A stretch of 64,000 nt of DNA, from contig CALEVZ010000025.1 in NCBI GenBank assembly GCA_937924755.1, forward strand, positions 1 to 64,000, written 5' to 3'. Position 1 is the first letter of the stretch, and every line of letters begins with the position of its first letter. Made by a program: the position numbers and the translations under genes. Shown here in pieces: positions 47,287 through 56,714 of this stretch. Under the pieces are notes generated by a model. That model was not told where the DNA came from and did no database searches. It saw only the letters and a program-made list of their open reading frames with translations. Source of the stretch: an uncultured bacterium (lineage in GTDB: Bacteria > Acidobacteriota > Thermoanaerobaculia > Thermoanaerobaculales > Thermoanaerobaculaceae).

Positions 47287-49143
47287 ATGACGCTCGTTCG
47301 GGATGACCTGCGGCCCGTGCAGCGGCGCACCGCCATCCTGCTGGTCCTCTGCGTGGCAGCCTTCTTCGCCCTGCTGGCACGGCTGTGGGTCTTGCAGGTC
47401 ATTCAAGGAGACCGCTGGCAGAAGCTCGCCGAATCCAACCGCCTGCGCCGTCTACCGCTGGAGGCGCCGCGCGGCGAGATCACCGACGTGCACGGTGAGC
47501 CCATCGTGAGTAACCGTCCGGCGTTCCAGCTCCTGCTGTTCCCGGAAGAAATCCGCGATCAAGAGGAGTCGATCCGCTTTCTCACCAACCTCGGCATCGC
47601 CGATGAGGCGGCGGTGCGGGAACGAGTGGCACGGGCCATGCGCACGTCGCATCTCCCCGCAGTGATCGCCGACAACCTCTCGTGGGCGCAAATGGCCGCG
47701 GTGGCTGCCCACCGCCTGGAGTACCGGGAGCTGGAGGTGCACCAGACCACCCGGCGCAGTTTTCCCCTAGGACCGGCCGCCGCCCACCTGGTGGGCCAGC
47801 TCGGCGAGGTGGGGCCGGAGCAGCTCGGTCGCGACGACAACCTCAGACCCGGCCAGCTGGTCGGACGGTCCGGGCTGGAGAAGACGTACCAACACATTCT
47901 CGGCGGCACCATGGGCAACCTGGTGGTCATGGTGGATGCCCTCGGCCGACAGGTCTCCAAGCTCTCCGAAGAGAAACCGTTGCCGGGCAAGCCGCTGCGC
48001 ACCTCCATCGACGCCGCCGTCCAGCGCGCCGCCGCCGAGGCCATGACCGGCCAGGTGGGCGCGGTGGTGGCGCTGGATCCCCGCAGCGGGGCGGTGCGCG
48101 CCCTCCTCTCGTACCCGGCTTTCGATCCGGAACGGTTCGCTGGTTTCCTGGAGCCCGCCTACTGGCGGCAGCTCGTCGCCGATCCTCTCCACCCCTTGAC
48201 CAATCGCGCCGTGCAGGCGCTCTACCCCCCCGGCTCGACGATCAAACCGCTGCTGGCCGCCGGCGCCCTGGCCGACGGGTCACGAGCACCCGGCGACTCC
48301 GTCTACTGTACCGGCCAGGTGCAGATCTACGGGCACCCCTACCGCTGCTGGCGGGCCAGCGGCCATGGCCGGGTGGATGTGGAGGCCGCCATCGAGATGT
48401 CCTGCGACTCCTACTTCTATTACCTGGCCCGGGACGTGGGGCTGGAGCGGTTGACCGCGTGGATGCGCACCTTTGGCCTGGGTCGACCGACCGGCATCGA
48501 CCTGCCGGGGGAGGCAGCCGGGCTGGTCCCCAGCGACGAGTGGAGCCGTCGCGTGCGGGGACAGAAGTGGTATGCCGGCGAGACAATCTCGGTTGGCATT
48601 GGCCAGGGGCCCATCCTCGCCACCCCCATTCAGCTCGCCGTCGCCTACGCCGCCCTGGTCAACGGTGGTTTCCTGGTGCGCCCCCACCTGGTCCCCGCTG
48701 CCGCGCAGCCGCCCCGACCCACCGGCCTGCCGGCCACTGCCCTCGCCCGGGTACAGGCGGGAATGCTAAAGGTCGTCCACGGGGAGCGGGGAACCGCCCG
48801 CCGCTTGGCTGCCCAGGCGCCGCCCATCATGGCTGGCAAGACCGGGACGACCCAAGTGGTGCGCAAACGGGAAGGGGTGCGCTGGCAAGATTTGCCCTGG
48901 GAGCAACGGCACCACGCCCTCTTCGTTGGTTACGCACCGGCGGAGCGACCGGAAATCGTCGTCGCCGTGGTGGTGGAACACGGCGGCGAGGGCGGCTCGG
49001 TGGCCGCCCCCATTGCCGGCAAGGTGCTGGCCGCCGCCCTCGGCGGGGCAGCGGAGGGCTTAACACCCGCCGGCATGTCGGAGGAGGCGGGCGAGCCTCC
49101 TTCCCTTCCCCCTGCCGAAATGGTCGGAGGGCGCCAAGAATGA
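47287..49143 (+). CDS. mrdA: Penicillin-binding protein 2
   Basis: Dimerisation domain; STIK (YPPGSTIKPLLAAGAL), SCD (EMSCDSYFYYLA), KTG (MAGKTGTTQVV). Confidence 0.95.
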   Translation: MTLVRDDLRPVQRRTAILLVLCVAAFFALLARLWVLQVIQGDRWQKLAESNRLRRLPLEAPRGEITDVHGEPIVSNRPAFQLLLFPEEIRDQEESIRFLTNLGIADEAAVRERVARAMRTSHLPAVIADNLSWAQMAAVAAHRLEYRELEVHQTTRRSFPLGPAAAHLVGQLGEVGPEQLGRDDNLRPGQLVGRSGLEKTYQHILGGTMGNLVVMVDALGRQVSKLSEEKPLPGKPLRTSIDAAVQRAAAEAMTGQVGAVVALDPRSGAVRALLSYPAFDPERFAGFLEPAYWRQLVADPLHPLTNRAVQALYPPGSTIKPLLAAGALADGSRAPGDSVYCTGQVQIYGHPYRCWRASGHGRVDVEAAIEMSCDSYFYYLARDVGLERLTAWMRTFGLGRPTGIDLPGEAAGLVPSDEWSRRVRGQKWYAGETISVGIGQGPILATPIQLAVAYAALVNGGFLVRPHLVPAAAQPPRPTGLPATALARVQAGMLKVVHGERGTARRLAAQAPPIMAGKTGTTQVVRKREGVRWQDLPWEQRHHALFVGYAPAERPEIVVAVVVEHGGEGGSVAAPIAGKVLAAALGGAAEGLTPAGMSEEAGEPPSLPPAEMVGGRQE

Positions 49144-50222
49144 TCCTTCGCCGCCTCGACCCCTGGCTTTCCGCTGCCTTCGCCGTGGTCGCCGTGTGCT
49201 CCTATCTGGCCCAGGACTCCACCGCCCAGGCTCTGGACTCTCCGGCCTACTCCAGCCGGCAACTGGTGTGGCTCCTCCTCGGCGCCGCCACCATGGTGGC
49301 GGTAGGGTTCTCGGACTATCGCGTCTGGGCGCGCCTTGCCCCTGCCCTCTACGGACTTTCCCTAGTCGTTCTCCTGGGCATGCTGGTGCTCGCTCCGGTG
49401 CGCGCCGGCGCGCGATCCTGGATCGGTATCGGCTCCTTCGGAGGTCAACCCTCGGAGCTGGTCCGGGTGGTGGTGATCCTCCTGGTTGGACTGCTGGCCG
49501 CCGAACACCGCCAGCGCCGGTCCGATCTGGCCGGCGTGCTTCGCCTCTCCGCCGTCGTCGCGGCCCCCATGGCGCTCATCGCCCTGCAGCCGGACCTCGG
49601 CGTGGCGCTCACCTTCCTGCCCGCCCTGCTGGCAGCCCTGTGGCTGGGGGGACTGCCGTGGCGCCTGTGGACGGCACTCCTGCTGGCCGCCCTGGCCCTG
49701 GCGGGTGCCGGCTGGGCCTGGTACCTCAAGCCCTACCAGCGGGAACGGATTCTCACCTTCCTGGACAGCGATCGCGCCCCCCTGGCCGCCGGCTACCAGC
49801 AACGGCAGTCCCGCATCGCCGTGGGCGCCGGCGGTCTCACCGGCCGCGGCCTGAAATCCGGGACGCAGTCCCAGCTTCGCTTCCTGCCCGCCCAGCACAC
49901 CGACTTCATCTTCGCCGTGTGGGCCGAGGAGACCGGCTTTGTCGGCGCCACTCTCCTGCTCGCCGCCTACGCCGTCCTGCTGATCCGTCTCTTCCTCATC
50001 GCCCTGGCCGCCCGCGATCGGCTCGGAGCGGTGGTGGCCGGGTGCATCGGCGCCTGGCTGAGCGCTCAAACAGTCTTCAACTTGGCCATGGTCTTGGGGC
50101 TTGCCCCCACCACCGGCATCACGCTCCCGCTGCTCTCCTACGGTGGCTCCTCCATTCTTGCCACCTCCATCGCCCTCGGTCTGGCCCAGAGCGTGTGGCG
50201 CTTGCGCTTTGCCAACGTCTGA
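49140..50222 (+). CDS. rodA: RodA/FtsW-family peptidoglycan glycosyltransferase
   Basis: GARSWIGIGSFGGQPSELVRV, SGTQSQLRFLPAQHTDFIFAVWAEETGFVG, GITLPLLSYGGSS. Confidence 0.95.
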   Translation: MILRRLDPWLSAAFAVVAVCSYLAQDSTAQALDSPAYSSRQLVWLLLGAATMVAVGFSDYRVWARLAPALYGLSLVVLLGMLVLAPVRAGARSWIGIGSFGGQPSELVRVVVILLVGLLAAEHRQRRSDLAGVLRLSAVVAAPMALIALQPDLGVALTFLPALLAALWLGGLPWRLWTALLLAALALAGAGWAWYLKPYQRERILTFLDSDRAPLAAGYQQRQSRIAVGAGGLTGRGLKSGTQSQLRFLPAQHTDFIFAVWAEETGFVGATLLLAAYAVLLIRLFLIALAARDRLGAVVAGCIGAWLSAQTVFNLAMVLGLAPTTGITLPLLSYGGSSILATSIALGLAQSVWRLRFANV

Positions 50223-50350
50223 CGGGGAGGACGTGGGGAGCGAGGAGTTGGCCCCCTTTCAGCGCCAGCCGCGGCGACGATGAAGTCCGCCTCCTGGACA
50301 ACGTAGGATGGGATGGGCACGGCGGTGGTTGCGGGAGCAGGAGGGCGGCA

Positions 50351-51085
50351 ATGGCGATCTGGCAAGAAACCTTCACGGCACGTTCGTTCGACGTCGACGG
50401 GCGCGGCAGCCTCACCCCCCTGGCGCTGCTGGCGTGGATGCTGGAGGCGGCAGGCCGCCACGCCGTCGCGCTCGGGTGGGGGATTCACGAGCTGCACCAA
50501 CGGGGAATGACCTGGATGCTGTCACAACTCCGCCTGGCCGTCGCCGCTCTCCCGGGCTGGGGCGCAACGGTCAGCATACGCACCTGGCCGTCAGGGGTCG
50601 ACCGCCTCTTCGCCCTGCGAGAGCTGGAGCTGCTCGACGGCGATGGGGGGGTGCTGGCCCACGCCCGCACCGCCTGGCTCCTGCTCGACCTCGGCACGCG
50701 GCGCCCCCTGCGCCCCGGCGCCGAACTGGCATCCCTGAGCGAGGCCACCTCCAGCCAGAGGGAGCACGGTGCCGCCGAGGCGCTCCCCCACCTGGCGGCG
50801 GCCGGCGGCGCGTCCACCTTCCTGGCGCGCCCCTTCGATCTGGACGTCAACGGTCACGTCACCGCCGCCACTCTGGCCAGATGGGTGCTGGAAAGCCTGC
50901 CCGCCCCCACCCTCACGGGCAGCCGCCTGCAATCCCTGGATCTGGATTTCCGCGCCGAGGTACTGCTGGGCGACGAAGTGGTCGGCGAGTACGAAAGCCG
51001 TGGGAGCTTCCACCTGCATCGCCTGCGTCGCACCGGCGACGGCCGCGAGGTGCTGCGCGGCCGCAGCTGCTTCGCCCCGATCTGA
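50351..51085 (+). CDS. Acyl-ACP thioesterase family protein (double hotdog)
   Basis: ARSFDVDGRGSLTPLALLAWMLEAAGRHA ... FDLDVNGHVTAATLARWVLESLP. Confidence 0.82.
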   Translation: MAIWQETFTARSFDVDGRGSLTPLALLAWMLEAAGRHAVALGWGIHELHQRGMTWMLSQLRLAVAALPGWGATVSIRTWPSGVDRLFALRELELLDGDGGVLAHARTAWLLLDLGTRRPLRPGAELASLSEATSSQREHGAAEALPHLAAAGGASTFLARPFDLDVNGHVTAATLARWVLESLPAPTLTGSRLQSLDLDFRAEVLLGDEVVGEYESRGSFHLHRLRRTGDGREVLRGRSCFAPI

Positions 51086-51173
51086 GAAATTCCCCCCGAC
51101 AGGGGGCAAGGTATGCTAGATCGGGCAGACGGCGACGGCACCGGGAAGTGATGTGCGCCGTGGGGAGGCGAGG

Positions 51174-51956
51174 ATGGCCGTGTTTATCGTCCACGGACGT
51201 GACCGCAAGGGCGAAGCTTTCCGCCGCCGCTTCGAGGCGCCGTCCGAAACCGACCTGACCATGTTCCTGGCCGCCCGGTCGCTGCACCCCACCTCGGTGA
51301 GGGCGCTGCCCCTGTCGTCCTGGCCGTTCTCGCGGATCCCTTTCGTAATGATGATCTTCCCCCTCTTTGCCTGGGGAGTGATCAGCTTCGGCGGCGCGTT
51401 GGCCAGCGCCGGCCTGACCCTGGCGCGCGAGAGGGACAACCAGCAGGTGTACGAGACGCTGGCGCAGGAAGGCATCGCCGCAGAGGGCCGCGTGACGGCT
51501 CTGCGGGAGCTGCCGCAACGCCGGGGAAAACCCCTGCTGGTCATCGAATACCAGTACCGCGACGGGGACGGCTGGGTGCACCACGGGGAACTCGCCGCCC
51601 GGCCCGGGCATGCCCGGAAAGGAAGGCACGACCTCTCACTACTCCCGGCCACGGAGCTGGCGGAAGGTGATCGGCTCGAGGTGGTCGTTCACCCCCGGAC
51701 CCCCCTCCTGCACGCCCCGTTTTCCCTCGACGAGGAGTTCCTCGCCCGCCACCAGGCCTTGCTCGAGGGCCGGTTGCGGACGCTGCTGCTCTCCCTGGCT
51801 GGGTTTCTGGTCTGCGGGTGGCTGGTGTGGAACGTGAGCCTGCGGCTCGGATCCCAAATCGAGCACTCCAGCGATCCGCGCATCGTCGAGATCGCCTCCG
51901 GGCGCTCGGTGCTCGCCGAGGAGACCGAGGAGGAACCGGCCGAGGCGGCGCATTAG
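51174..51956 (+). CDS. DUF3592-like membrane protein
   Basis: Two TM regions with intervening YQYRDGDGWVHHGEL ... EGDRLEVVVHPRTPLLHAPF. Confidence 0.7.
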   Translation: MAVFIVHGRDRKGEAFRRRFEAPSETDLTMFLAARSLHPTSVRALPLSSWPFSRIPFVMMIFPLFAWGVISFGGALASAGLTLARERDNQQVYETLAQEGIAAEGRVTALRELPQRRGKPLLVIEYQYRDGDGWVHHGELAARPGHARKGRHDLSLLPATELAEGDRLEVVVHPRTPLLHAPFSLDEEFLARHQALLEGRLRTLLLSLAGFLVCGWLVWNVSLRLGSQIEHSSDPRIVEIASGRSVLAEETEEEPAEAAH

Positions 51957-51968
51957 GGTTAACCGGCG

Positions 51969-54602
51969 CTACCAGCGCCGGGGATCGGCGCCCGAGAAGA
52001 GCATCAACTCGCCGTAGAAGCCGCGGTGGATGAGCACCAGCTCCCCGGTGGTGGGGTCGACGCTCAGCGGCAGGTGCTCGGCGTGCACGGCGGGAGCGCC
52101 GGGAAGCGGAATCGCTCCCAGACGACGGAACTGCCACTCCCCTGGTGCAGCGGACCACAACTCCAACCCCGTTGGCCCCCGCCGTACCTGCCACAGCGCC
52201 TCGCCCCGGGGAGCCCAGGCCAGGGCGGTGGGGACGCTCGCTACCTGGCGCGGCTTCCCCCCCGCCGCCGGCACCACCCAGGCTCCCTGGGCGGGATCGG
52301 CGACGTCGGTCCACACCACGTAGGCGATCCAACGGCCATCGGGGCTCCACACGGGGTAATCACCCCCCGCGGTGGTGACCTGCCGCGGTGACGCCCCCCC
52401 CGCCGACACCACCCACACATTCACCGGGTCGCCGGCGGCGTAGGCGACGAAACGGCCGTCCGGCGACCATGAAGGCAACTCCGCAGGTTCGACGCCCTCC
52501 GCCAGCAGCACCGATTCGCCGCCGGTGACGGCCACGGCGCGCAGCTCCGTGCCCGTTACCGTCTTCACCAGATAGGCCACCCGGAACCCGTCGGGGGAGA
52601 ACGACGGACAGGAGGCGTCCTCCCCGGCCGGGGAGAGAAAGCTCTCCTCCCCTCCCGGCCGGCGCAGCACCAGCCGCCGTGACTGTCCGTCCTGGCGGCG
52701 ATAGGCGATCGCGCCCCCGGGTCCGACGCTGCCCCAGCCGGCGTTGCGCACGCCGCAGAGGACGCAACGGACATCGCCGCGCCCCGGCGAGAAGGCCACC
52801 AGGTCAGTCTGCGCCTCCCGCCGCGTCCAGGCTATGGTTCGCCCATCGGGCGATAGCGCCGCACCGCCGATGGGTGTCACCTCGGGCAACAGAGGGTGCG
52901 ATCTGCCGTCCCGCAACAGGTGCAGCTGGCCGCCTATGGACGCCACCATGGCCCTTCCATCGGGAGTCCAGGTGTAGCCGGTCACCGGCCGGGGCGCCGC
53001 CGTCCATGGGCGGGGATCCCCGCCCGCAGCGTTCATCACGAACACCCGCACGGCTATGTCCGAGGCCCCCCCCAGGAGGGCCAGGCCGCCACCTGGGCGG
53101 GGCTTGGCCTCCCACCAGGAAACGTCCCCGCCGGGCATCACGAACTGCTCCTCGACCCCGCTGGCCAGGTGTAACACCCAGATGGCGTTGCGCGCCCCCG
53201 CGGGACGGGTGAAGAGGACTCTCTGTTCATCGAGCCAGGTGGCATGGTCGGCGCCGGGGATGCTGGCCAGCACTGCTCCCCCGGTTGCCGGAAGGATCCG
53301 GACCTCCTGGGTTCCAGCGGCGATAAAGGTGAGCGCCAGTCGCCGCCCGTCGGGGGAAAACCGCGGCCTGGCCAGCACCGCCCCCTCCCCCGCACGGGCC
53401 ACCACCCGGGGTGTGGGGTCGGCCAGTTCCTGCACCAGGATTTCCGCCATCTCCCCGTGGTTGCGCTCGAAGGCGAGGGCAGTCCCGCGACGATTCCAGT
53501 CTGGAGCCTGCACCCATCCGGGCCCCCCGAAGAGCTGCCGCACCTCCCACCTTCCCGGGTCGGGTCGTTCTCGCTCCCAACCGATTCGGCCCAGGTATAC
53601 CCCCAGCGAGCCCATGAGGGCAGTCAATCCCGCTGCCATCGCGGCCCAGGTGAGAAACCGGCGCCGACGTCGGTGCCGCAGCGCCCGCACCGAGGCCCGG
53701 GTGAAGCTGCGGGTCGGCGACAGGGATGTCGCCACCTCCAGCTCCTCTCGCAGCCGCACCAGCTCGTCATGCAGGGCGGCACCATCCCGGTACCGCCGCT
53801 CGGGATCGCGGGCGAGACACTGGTCGACGACGGCGGTCAGGGCCGGTGGAACATCCGACATCACCTCGCCGAGAGGGGTGTAGCGCCCATTGGCCACCCG
53901 GCGCAGCACCGCCACCGGGTTCGGCCCCTCGAAGGGCTTCACCCCGGCCAGCGCCTCGTACAGGATGACGCCGCAGGAAAAGACGTCGCTGGCGGGCACG
54001 GCGCGATCACCGCTTGCCTGCTCCGGGGCCATGTAGGCGCACGAACCCAGCACCGCCCCCGAGGTGGTCAGCGACTCCAGGCTGCGCCACACCCCCTCCC
54101 GCTGCAGCAGGCGAGCCAGCCCGAAGTCCACCACACTGACGTGGTCTTCCTCACCGATCAGGATGTTGGAGGGCTTGAGGTCGCGGTGCACCACGCCGGC
54201 GCGATGGGCGGCGGCCAGCGCCCGCGCTACTTGCTCCAGCACCGCCACCGCCCGCCGCGGCGGCAGCGGCCCGCGCCGCACCTCCTCGGCGAACGATCTC
54301 CCCCGCACCAGCTCCATGACCAGGTAGGGGACCTCCTCGCCGCTGGGGCTACTGTAACTTCCCACATCGTACACCTTGACCACGTTGGGGTGGGCCAGGC
54401 GCGCCAGCACCAGCGCCTCGCGCCGGAAGCGCTCCCGCCCCTCGTCGTCCAGCCCCCCCAGCTGCGACGCCACCTTGACCGCTACCTCCCGCTCCAGGGA
54501 GCTGTCCAGTGCTGCCCACACCTCACCCATGCCGCCCACCCCCAGCCGCCGCACCAGGCGGTAACGGCCCAGCAGCACCCCGGGACCCAGGTTCAGTGCC
54601 AT
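51969..54602 (-). CDS. Ser/Thr protein kinase with C-terminal TolB/WD40-like beta-propeller
   Basis: YRLVRRLGVGGMGEVWAALD, HRDLKPSNILI, DFGLARL; repeated FSPDGRRLALT / WTPDGRAMVAS / SPDGRTIAWTR / WSPDGRFVAYA. Confidence 0.94.
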   Translation of the reverse strand: MALNLGPGVLLGRYRLVRRLGVGGMGEVWAALDSSLEREVAVKVASQLGGLDDEGRERFRREALVLARLAHPNVVKVYDVGSYSSPSGEEVPYLVMELVRGRSFAEEVRRGPLPPRRAVAVLEQVARALAAAHRAGVVHRDLKPSNILIGEEDHVSVVDFGLARLLQREGVWRSLESLTTSGAVLGSCAYMAPEQASGDRAVPASDVFSCGVILYEALAGVKPFEGPNPVAVLRRVANGRYTPLGEVMSDVPPALTAVVDQCLARDPERRYRDGAALHDELVRLREELEVATSLSPTRSFTRASVRALRHRRRRRFLTWAAMAAGLTALMGSLGVYLGRIGWERERPDPGRWEVRQLFGGPGWVQAPDWNRRGTALAFERNHGEMAEILVQELADPTPRVVARAGEGAVLARPRFSPDGRRLALTFIAAGTQEVRILPATGGAVLASIPGADHATWLDEQRVLFTRPAGARNAIWVLHLASGVEEQFVMPGGDVSWWEAKPRPGGGLALLGGASDIAVRVFVMNAAGGDPRPWTAAPRPVTGYTWTPDGRAMVASIGGQLHLLRDGRSHPLLPEVTPIGGAALSPDGRTIAWTRREAQTDLVAFSPGRGDVRCVLCGVRNAGWGSVGPGGAIAYRRQDGQSRRLVLRRPGGEESFLSPAGEDASCPSFSPDGFRVAYLVKTVTGTELRAVAVTGGESVLLAEGVEPAELPSWSPDGRFVAYAAGDPVNVWVVSAGGASPRQVTTAGGDYPVWSPDGRWIAYVVWTDVADPAQGAWVVPAAGGKPRQVASVPTALAWAPRGEALWQVRRGPTGLELWSAAPGEWQFRRLGAIPLPGAPAVHAEHLPLSVDPTTGELVLIHRGFYGELMLFSGADPRRW

Positions 54603-54617
54603 CGTCCAGCTGCCAGT

Positions 54618-55325
54618 TTACCTGTCAGCGTTGGGCCGGATCTCCAGTTGCAGCAGCCGCCCGCGGGGGGAGCGCGTGGCGGCGAAGAGCAAGGCGTGGC
54701 CGATCTCCTCCGGATCCACCCAGAGCTTGGGATCCACCCCCGGCATTTCGGCGCGGTTCCTCGGAGTATCGACGGGCCCGAAGGGGTACACCACGGCCAC
54801 GTGGATCCCTTCCTTCCCCACCTCCGCCTCCACGGCGCGCAAGTAGGCGGACACCGCCCCTTTGGCCGCCGCGTACAAGGCCATGCCGGCGCCACCTCCG
54901 GTGAGAACCACCGAGGACGAAATCCCGGCGAGAAACCCAGAGCGGCGCGCCAAAAGCTCCGGGAGCACAGCCCGCACGGCACAGAAAAGGGTGCGCAGGT
55001 TGACGTCCAGCATGAGGTCGAAGTGCACCATGTCGGCGCGGTGGGCGGCGGTCATGGCGAAGCCGCCGGCGGTGTGAATGAGCCCGTCCACTTGCCCGTA
55101 CAGCCCGGCGGTCTCCGCCACCATGCGCTCGGCGCCTCCCAGGGTGCCCAGGTCGGCCTCCACCGCCTGCGCCCCCAACTCCACCGCCCGTCGCGCCACC
55201 GAGCTTTCCGGCAGATCGGCGAGTACCACCCGCGCCCCCGCCTCGAGGAACACCCGGGCAATGGCTCCGGCAATGGCTCCGGCGCCGCCGGTGATGATGA
55301 AAACCCCATCGGTTCGGCACTCCAT
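54618..55325 (-). CDS. SDR-family oxidoreductase
   Basis: FIITGGAGAIAGAIARVFLEAGARVVLADL; GISSSVVLTGGGAGMALYAAAKGAVSAYLRA. Confidence 0.88.
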   Translation of the reverse strand: MECRTDGVFIITGGAGAIAGAIARVFLEAGARVVLADLPESSVARRAVELGAQAVEADLGTLGGAERMVAETAGLYGQVDGLIHTAGGFAMTAAHRADMVHFDLMLDVNLRTLFCAVRAVLPELLARRSGFLAGISSSVVLTGGGAGMALYAAAKGAVSAYLRAVEAEVGKEGIHVAVVYPFGPVDTPRNRAEMPGVDPKLWVDPEEIGHALLFAATRSPRGRLLQLEIRPNADR

Positions 55326-55369
55326 GGCGATCTCTCCTCCTCGCCCCAGCAACCCCTGGCGGCCTCGAG

Positions 55370-56611
55370 CTATGCCGGCGTTTTCTCGACCACGCCCGAG
55401 GCCTCGGTACAGATGCGGTTACGGCCGGCCGCCTTGGCCCGGTACAGCGCCGCGTCGGCGGCGCGGACCACGTCCAGGGCGCTGCGCTTCGCCCCCCGCT
55501 CCGCCGCCGACACCCCCATGCTTACCGTGACCGGTACCTCAGCCGCCCCCCCCTGTCTGGGCGGCACCTGCCGGGGACGGCGGCGGGGACGGTCAGCGCC
55601 CCGGACGCGAAACGGGGTTGAGGCGATCGCCCGATGAACCGCTTCCAGAAACGGCAGCGTGGTGCTCAAGGTGCGGTTCGCGAACAGGATCAAGAACTCC
55701 TCGCCGCCCCAGCGGAAGGCCCGCCCCCCCCCGCCCACCTCCGCCAGTCTGGCCGCCACCAGGCGCAGGACCTGATCCCCCGTGGCGTGGCCGTGTCGGT
55801 CGTTGATGCGCTTGAAGTGGTCGATGTCCACCATGGCGATGGTGAACTCCTCCCCCAGCTGGGTGATGGCCTCCTCCCCCGCCCGACGGCCGGGCAACCC
55901 CGTCAGCGCATCGCAAAACGCCCACCGGGCCGAGGCCGACACCAGCGACACCACCACCGCCAGGGCGGCAGCGGCCAGCCACAGCTGCATCGTCGCCGAC
56001 TCTGGCCCCCCCGTCAGAGCCCAGAAGGACGCCACCAGAGCGAACAGCACGCCCCCGTCTAAGGGGTCGCCACCCCGGGCGACTCGAATCGACAGCACGA
56101 GGAACGCCAAAGTGAACGCCACCGGGGAGGCGTCCGGCAGTCGCCCCGAAAACGCCCAGTCAACAGAAAAGATCGTCGTCCACGGCAAGGAGAAGAACCC
56201 GGGCAGGTAGGCATGCCAGGCGAACACCGCCAGGAGCGGCTGGCCTACGACCAGCGCCACCCCCGCCAGTCCCGCTATCGACCATGGGGAGCGCTCCCGG
56301 CACACCCCCAGCGCCAGGAAGTTGGCCGGCAGCAGTACGGCCGTGACACCCACCGCCGAACGGGCCAGCTCCTCGTCGGCGGCGCCGGCCAGCCGCCCCG
56401 CCCAGGTCGCCACACCCACGATCAGCAGGGCGTACAGCGCGCGCCGGCGGCGGTAGACGAGGGCCAGCAGCGCCCCCACCCCGGTGAGCAGAAACGGGTA
56501 GGCGACGAGAAAGGCCGCCACCGACTCCCGCACCGCCGGCAGCAGTGCCGCCGCCAGCGCCGCCAGCAGCGCCGAGGCACCCGGGAGCAACGCTGTGGTC
56601 AGGTATCCCAC
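55370..56611 (-). CDS. Membrane-bound diguanylate cyclase (GGDEF domain)
   Basis: Multi-TM N-terminus; DALTGLPGRRAGEEAI, DIDHFKRINDRHGHATGDQVL, FRWGGEEFLILF; GTG start. Confidence 0.9.
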   Translation of the reverse strand: MGYLTTALLPGASALLAALAAALLPAVRESVAAFLVAYPFLLTGVGALLALVYRRRRALYALLIVGVATWAGRLAGAADEELARSAVGVTAVLLPANFLALGVCRERSPWSIAGLAGVALVVGQPLLAVFAWHAYLPGFFSLPWTTIFSVDWAFSGRLPDASPVAFTLAFLVLSIRVARGGDPLDGGVLFALVASFWALTGGPESATMQLWLAAAALAVVVSLVSASARWAFCDALTGLPGRRAGEEAITQLGEEFTIAMVDIDHFKRINDRHGHATGDQVLRLVAARLAEVGGGGRAFRWGGEEFLILFANRTLSTTLPFLEAVHRAIASTPFRVRGADRPRRRPRQVPPRQGGAAEVPVTVSMGVSAAERGAKRSALDVVRAADAALYRAKAAGRNRICTEASGVVEKTPA

Positions 56612-56714
56612 GTCAGCAGCTGGATGATACCGCGGTCGGACCAACCGATTACGGCACCGCACCGCACCCGGCGATCCTTCACGGCGACGCCCCTGGCGCC
56701 GCGGTTTCCCTTTC

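Noticed and set aside
47682-50222. 846-aa plus-strand ORF
   Set aside because: Only its C-terminal part is real (rodA from 49140); the N-terminal part is an out-of-frame reading of mrdA.
51092-51106. CCCCCC-gaca-GGGGG hairpin after the thioesterase gene
   Set aside because: Too short and without a U-tract; could be chance in G/C-rich sequence.
53244-55637. 797-aa plus-strand ORF
   Set aside because: Antisense to the kinase and SDR genes, which have clear domain motifs; composition is artefactual.
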